Shown piece after piece: positions 6,234 to 9,398 of a stretch of DNA of 9,398 nt (positions are counted from its first letter, which is position 1; each line of letters begins with the position of its first letter). The DNA is from Saprospirales bacterium (lineage in GTDB: Bacteria > Bacteroidota > Bacteroidia > Chitinophagales > Saprospiraceae): the NCBI GenBank assembly GCA_003448025.1, contig DLXL01000456.1, forward strand, positions 1 to 9,398, written 5' to 3'. The position numbers and the translations under genes are program-made. The notes under the pieces were generated by a model. It made no database searches. It saw nothing but the letters and a program-made list of their open reading frames with translations, and was not told the origin of the DNA.

Positions 6234-7285
6234 AAGATACAGAGCGCCAGGAATTTATGCGCTCCATGCGCTTATCGCGGATGATTCTGCCTATTGCACT
6301 GGGCTTGGCAGCGGTGGGGTATTTGTTTTACCGGCAATTTGATGCGGAAAAATTTCGGGCCATATCCTGGAGTGCCCATGCGTTTATATGGATTGGGGCA
6401 GCCTTGTTGCTGTTGTTGGCACGGCATTTTTTTTATGCATTTCGCTTAAAAACCCTCACAGGCAATCATTTTTCCTGGAAAAAATGTCTGGAACTGATCG
6501 TTATCTGGGAGTTCAGCAGTGCGCTCACACCTACGAGTAAAGGCGGGCCATTTGTGATGCTTTTTGTGCTCACTCAGGAAAAAGTACCCGCCGGCCGAAC
6601 CGCTGCGGCCATTTTTTACACCATGATCTGCGATACAGGTTTTTTCGTGGTGCTGCTTCCCCTGCTACTGAGTATTTATGGCCCGCCAATGCTATATCCG
6701 GGCATGACTGCTTACACCGATCAGAATCTTGCCTCCAGTGTGCTGTTTTTCACTTATAGCATGATGGTGCTCTATTTTACGGTGCTGATGTTTTTTGTGT
6801 TCATCCGGCCACAATTAGCCCGTAAGGCCATGCATTGGCTGGCTGGGATTTCCTGGTTGAAAAAATGGTCGGCCAAACTGAGCTGGTGGGGGGAAGAATT
6901 TGAACTGGCAGCCAAAGAATTAGGTCGCCAAAACTGGAAATACCACGTCCGCGTATTGATCGGCGCTTTGGGCGCATGGACCAGCAAATTCCTGATGATC
7001 AACTGCCTGATCATTGCCATCGTGCCTGCTACCCCCATTGATGGCAGTACACAGGCGTTTATTTATGCCCGGTTGGTAGCAATGTTCGTGATTATGGCTT
7101 TTAGTCCAACTCCTGGTGCGGCTGGCTTGGCAGAAATTGCCCTGGCCGGATTTATTTCAGATTATGCTCCCACAGGAATCGGCATGATTGTAGCAATCCT
7201 TTGGCGCGGTATGGCCTATTATGGGTATTTGATAGCGGGAGCTCTGGTGGTGCCGGGATGGGTGGCGGCTAAGTTGAAACGATGA
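6191..7285 (+). CDS. UPF0104 / lysylphosphatidylglycerol synthase TM-domain (flippase-like) integral membrane protein
   Basis: This 364-residue inner-membrane protein has about seven or eight hydrophobic segments, roughly at 31-47, 63-82, 106-127, 138-162, 183-205, 253-279, 292-322 and 329-358. The family signature is visible as WEFSSALTPTSKGGPFVMLF (106-125) and FSPTPGAAGLAEIAL (304-318), as in YbhN/AglD-type proteins and the membrane half of MprF (Pfam LPG_synthase_TM). It lacks the soluble synthase domain of MprF, so it is not an aminoacyl-phosphatidylglycerol synthase; a lipid-transport role is inferred from the family and no substrate can be given. The longest start overlaps the kinase gene by 43 bases across a run of nine Cs. 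ATG6200 (residue 4) and ATG6257 (residue 23) are alternatives, the latter just before the first membrane segment with no overlap. The stop TGA lies inside the repeat ACGATGAACGATGG. Confidence 0.88.
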   Translation: MPAMQNAPNLPPPIEDTERQEFMRSMRLSRMILPIALGLAAVGYLFYRQFDAEKFRAISWSAHAFIWIGAALLLLLARHFFYAFRLKTLTGNHFSWKKCLELIVIWEFSSALTPTSKGGPFVMLFVLTQEKVPAGRTAAAIFYTMICDTGFFVVLLPLLLSIYGPPMLYPGMTAYTDQNLASSVLFFTYSMMVLYFTVLMFFVFIRPQLARKAMHWLAGISWLKKWSAKLSWWGEEFELAAKELGRQNWKYHVRVLIGALGAWTSKFLMINCLIIAIVPATPIDGSTQAFIYARLVAMFVIMAFSPTPGAAGLAEIALAGFISDYAPTGIGMIVAILWRGMAYYGYLIAGALVVPGWVAAKLKR

Positions 7286-7300
7286 ACGATGGGACGATGG
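7279..7300 (+). repeat. ACGATGAACGATGG repeat containing the stop codon of the membrane protein gene
   Basis: An exact third copy of the 14-mer found twice in the 3848-3909 palindrome occupies 7279-7292 and is followed by GACGATGG. The TGA stop at 7283-7285 is bases 5-7 of the 14-mer, the same register as the psuG stop. Here there is no inverted partner nearby, so no hairpin forms. Role unknown. Confidence 0.75.
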
Positions 7301-7321
7301 TGCAACCTTGGGGCAATTTTG

Positions 7322-7379
7322 GTGTTTTGCAGAAGGGTTACCGGAAACTTTACGGGTCTGAAACCCTTCTGCAAAACAC
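7322..7379. repeat. Perfect 18-bp inverted repeat (long hairpin) in the gap before the TPR gene
   Basis: GTGTTTTGCAGAAGGGTT (7322-7339) is followed after 22 bases by its exact reverse complement (7362-7379). In RNA this would make a very stable hairpin, with possible extra pairing ACC/GGT inside the loop. There is no T-tract on either side: the plus strand continues TAAAAAAG and the minus strand CAAAATTG. It is therefore not a classic rho-independent terminator, although it could still end the kinase-membrane protein transcript. It could also be a REP-like or MITE-like element. Frames crossing it look like chance. The 7286-7540 gap otherwise holds only the promoter listed next. Confidence 0.8.
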
Positions 7380-7452
7380 TAAAAAAGTAGTGCTTTGGCT
7401 AAATCTCAATAATCAAAACGACCACACAGACTTAGGTCCTGAAAACAAGCGT

Positions 7453-7460
7453 TACTTTTG
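7453..7460 (+). promoter_or_regulatory. TAnnTTTG -7 promoter element for the TPR gene
   Basis: TACTTTTG matches the Bacteroidota -7 consensus exactly. The -33 side is weak (TTAG at 7432-7435, 17-base spacer). Transcription would start near 7465-7468, leaving an approximately 75-base leader before the ATG at 7541. This argues against the upstream in-frame ATG at 7469, which would lie at or within a few bases of the transcript end. Confidence 0.6.
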
Positions 7461-7540
7461 CCTTAAGGATGGATAGTGTGGTGTTTCCCAGCTGTCGAGA
7501 ATCTCTCCAAGGTCCAAACATCCAAAAAACTTTCAAGGAT

Positions 7541-9361
7541 ATGTTGCAATCTGTTTTGAAATCGTTTCTGTTTACCCTGATTTTTAGTCTGTTCGGCACT
7601 GTGCTATTTGCACAAACAGCCGATCCGAATTTGGCCAATCAATATTTTACGGATGGTGAATTTGAGAAAGCAGCTGCCTTGTACGGGCAACTGGTTGAAA
7701 AGGAACGCAAGAGCGACTATTATTTTACCCGTTATATAGACTGCCTGACCAAGTTGGAAAAATGGGAGGAGGCGGAAAAAGCGGCAAAAAAGCAGATCAA
7801 GGATCAACCGGAGAACAATGTGTTGTTTGTAGTGTACGGCCAGATTTTTGAAGAGCAGGGTAAAACGGCTGAAGCAGAAGCTCAATACCAAAAGGCTATT
7901 GACAAACTGGCCTCTGATTATGCCGCGGTGATTCGCCTGGCGAATATGTTCCAGAATGTATCGAAATACGATTATGCGGTAAAAACCTATGAACGTGGTG
8001 CACAGCTTACCAAGGATCCGTACCGCTTTGCCTATAATTTGGGAGATCTGTATCGTCGGAAAGGTGAACCCGTTAAAATGACGGAGCAATACTTGAACGC
8101 ACTCGAATCAGACCCCGGGAAATTGCCTTCCCTGCAAACTATTTTTGCGCGCACCCTGGGTGCTGAAGATTTGCAGGAATTGCAATCACAATTGTATGCG
8201 CGGATTCAGGAAAAAGAAAATCCTGATTACATCGAATTATTGGCCTGGTCTTTTGTGCAAAAAAAAGATTTCAAAAGCGCCTTCAGGCAGTATAAAGCGC
8301 TCGATAAACGCCTGGGCGAAAGTGGTCAGCGTATTATGCGCCTGGCCGACGATGCAGCGGAGGCAAAAGACTATGAGACTGCCATTGCAGCGTATGATTA
8401 TGTGATGATTGAAAAGGGACAAACCAGCCCCTTTTTCTTCGATGCCAAACGGGAAGCTATGCAGTGCAGGCGCCGGAAGATCACGGAAGGTCTGAATTAT
8501 ACACAACAGGATCTTAGTATTCTCGAAACGGAATATGAAACCTTTCTTTCCCAATATGGCAAAAGCAGTATGAGTGCTGCCATTATCCTGCAATTGGCAG
8601 AACTGGAAGCGCTTTACCTGCGAAACCTCCCGAAAGCCATCCAACTTCTGGAGGAACTGAAACAAATGCCCGGACTGCGCCAAGATGCGATGGCACGTTT
8701 AAAGATCAATCTCGGCGACTATTACCTGATGAACGGCGATATTTGGGAAAGCACACTCCTGTACAGCCAAGTAGACAAAGCATTCAAAGAAGACACTATC
8801 GGGCAGGAGGCGCGTTTCAAAAATGCCCGTTTAGCATACTTTAACGGAGATTTTCAATGGGCACAGGCACAGTTTGATGTGCTGAAGGCCTCTACCTCCA
8901 AAATGATTTCGAACGATGCCCTTGATCTGTCGGTATTCATCATGGATAACCTGAATCTGGATACTACGTCAGATGCTATTTCCTTGTATGCAACTGCCGA
9001 AATGCTTGTATTGCAAAATCGTTTTGATGAGGCATTTTTAAAATTAGATACCCTGGCCCGTGATTTTCCGGAACACTCCCTGCAGGATGATATTTTGTAC
9101 CTCAAGGCCAGAATCTGGGAAAAGCAAAGGGATTATGCCAAGGCCATACCACTCTATGAAGAAGTGGCCGAAAAATACAAGGAAGATATCAGGGCCGACA
9201 ATGCCTTGTACGCGCTGGCACTGATTTATGAAATGAGGATGAATGATCTGGAAAAAGCAAAAGCCATTTATGAAAAAATCTACCTCGATTATTCCGGTAG
9301 TGTATTTGCAGTAGATGCGAGAAAACGATTCCGGATTCTAAGGGGGGATAAGGTGCAGTAG
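7541..9361 (+). CDS. Secreted tetratricopeptide-repeat protein
   Basis: From this ATG the product has 606 residues. It begins with a clear signal peptide: K7, a hydrophobic core FLFTLIFSLFGTVLF at 9-23, and FAQ followed by T26, so it is exported to the periplasm or is surface associated. The rest is almost wholly helical and rich in TPR-like units, for example 32-52 (ANQYFTDGEFEKAAALYGQL), 60-84, 95-120, 128-153, 162-188, a middle block 230-290, 388-413, 425-450, 480-508, and a C-terminal run 515-582 (LYLKARIWEKQRDYAKAIPL and ALALIYEMRMNDLEKAKAIY). No enzymatic motif is seen. TPR proteins usually scaffold complexes; the C-terminal units resemble, from memory, those of cell-envelope TPR proteins such as YbgF or BamD. 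An in-frame ATG at 7469 would add 24 residues (MDSVVFPSCRES...) with no signal-peptide character, and it sits against the predicted transcription start, so the shorter start is preferred. The partner is unknown and the neighbours do not reveal it. Confidence 0.85.
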   Translation: MLQSVLKSFLFTLIFSLFGTVLFAQTADPNLANQYFTDGEFEKAAALYGQLVEKERKSDYYFTRYIDCLTKLEKWEEAEKAAKKQIKDQPENNVLFVVYGQIFEEQGKTAEAEAQYQKAIDKLASDYAAVIRLANMFQNVSKYDYAVKTYERGAQLTKDPYRFAYNLGDLYRRKGEPVKMTEQYLNALESDPGKLPSLQTIFARTLGAEDLQELQSQLYARIQEKENPDYIELLAWSFVQKKDFKSAFRQYKALDKRLGESGQRIMRLADDAAEAKDYETAIAAYDYVMIEKGQTSPFFFDAKREAMQCRRRKITEGLNYTQQDLSILETEYETFLSQYGKSSMSAAIILQLAELEALYLRNLPKAIQLLEELKQMPGLRQDAMARLKINLGDYYLMNGDIWESTLLYSQVDKAFKEDTIGQEARFKNARLAYFNGDFQWAQAQFDVLKASTSKMISNDALDLSVFIMDNLNLDTTSDAISLYATAEMLVLQNRFDEAFLKLDTLARDFPEHSLQDDILYLKARIWEKQRDYAKAIPLYEEVAEKYKEDIRADNALYALALIYEMRMNDLEKAKAIYEKIYLDYSGSVFAVDARKRFRILRGDKVQ

Positions 9362-9381
9362 GGGTTTATGGGGGTTATGTA

Positions 9382-9398
9382 GCGGCGGGTTTAGCCGC
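9382..9398. repeat. Partial hairpin repeat cut by the window end
   Basis: GCGGC (9382-9386) and GCCGC (9394-9398) form a small stem around GGGTTTA, 20 bases after the TPR stop. A terminator role is possible, but the sequence that would show a T-run lies outside the window. Confidence 0.4.

Noticed and set aside
7282..7476. A 64-codon plus-strand reading frame between the membrane protein and TPR genes
   Set aside because: Its start lies in the stop-embedded repeat, it runs through both arms of the perfect inverted repeat and over the promoter, and its product shows no domain. It is most likely chance.
7604..8089. A 161-codon minus-strand reading frame opposite the TPR gene
   Set aside because: Antisense shadow of an intact TPR coding sequence. 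Its hydrophobic and aromatic look follows from the complement of Lys/Glu-rich codons.

Overview
The window looks like a chromosomal segment of a member of the Bacteroidota, most likely a Saprospira/Haliscomenobacter/Lewinella-type organism. Three things point there. Two very good matches to the Bacteroidota -7 promoter element TAnnTTTG lie upstream of the tRNA and the last gene. No gene has a well-placed Shine-Dalgarno sequence. The gene content (a large SprA-motif outer-membrane protein, a PfkB kinase with a DTMNFW motif, a UPF0104-type membrane protein and a secreted TPR protein) is typical of the phylum. The assignment to a subgroup is an impression from memory, not a computed placement.

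Layout from left to right: (1) about 160 bases of short repeats with TTTTTTACCGCGG-type units and one inverted copy; (2) a long plus-strand gene for an approximately 1,200-residue exported beta-barrel-like protein, which has no possible ATG start near its signal peptide; (3) a 62-base palindromic repeat that fills the gap to the convergent psuG (pseudouridine-5'-phosphate glycosidase) gene and supplies its stop codon; (4) a complete tRNA-Asn(GTT) unit with promoter, leader hairpin, gene and terminator-like hairpin; (5) about 230 bases of non-coding sequence with several short repeat types, ending in a five-copy octamer array that touches the next start codon; (6) a PfkB-family sugar kinase overlapping, through a nine-C tract, a polytopic UPF0104/LPG-synthase-TM membrane protein; (7) a non-coding stretch with the same stop-embedded repeat, a perfect 18-bp inverted repeat and a promoter; (8) a secreted TPR protein; (9) the start of another hairpin repeat cut by the window end.

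Metabolically, PsuG splits pseudouridine 5'-phosphate into uracil and ribose 5-phosphate. The pathway needs a PfkB-type kinase upstream of it, and a PfkB kinase lies divergently just beyond the tRNA. Whether that kinase acts on pseudouridine is undecided from sequence alone. The outer-membrane and TPR proteins are envelope proteins with no visible tie to that pathway.

I found no mobile-element genes, CRISPR array, toxin-antitoxin or defence system. The unusual part is the intergenic DNA: several distinct short repeat families, one placed at the 3' ends of three genes and supplying the same TGA stop codon, in the same register, to two of them.
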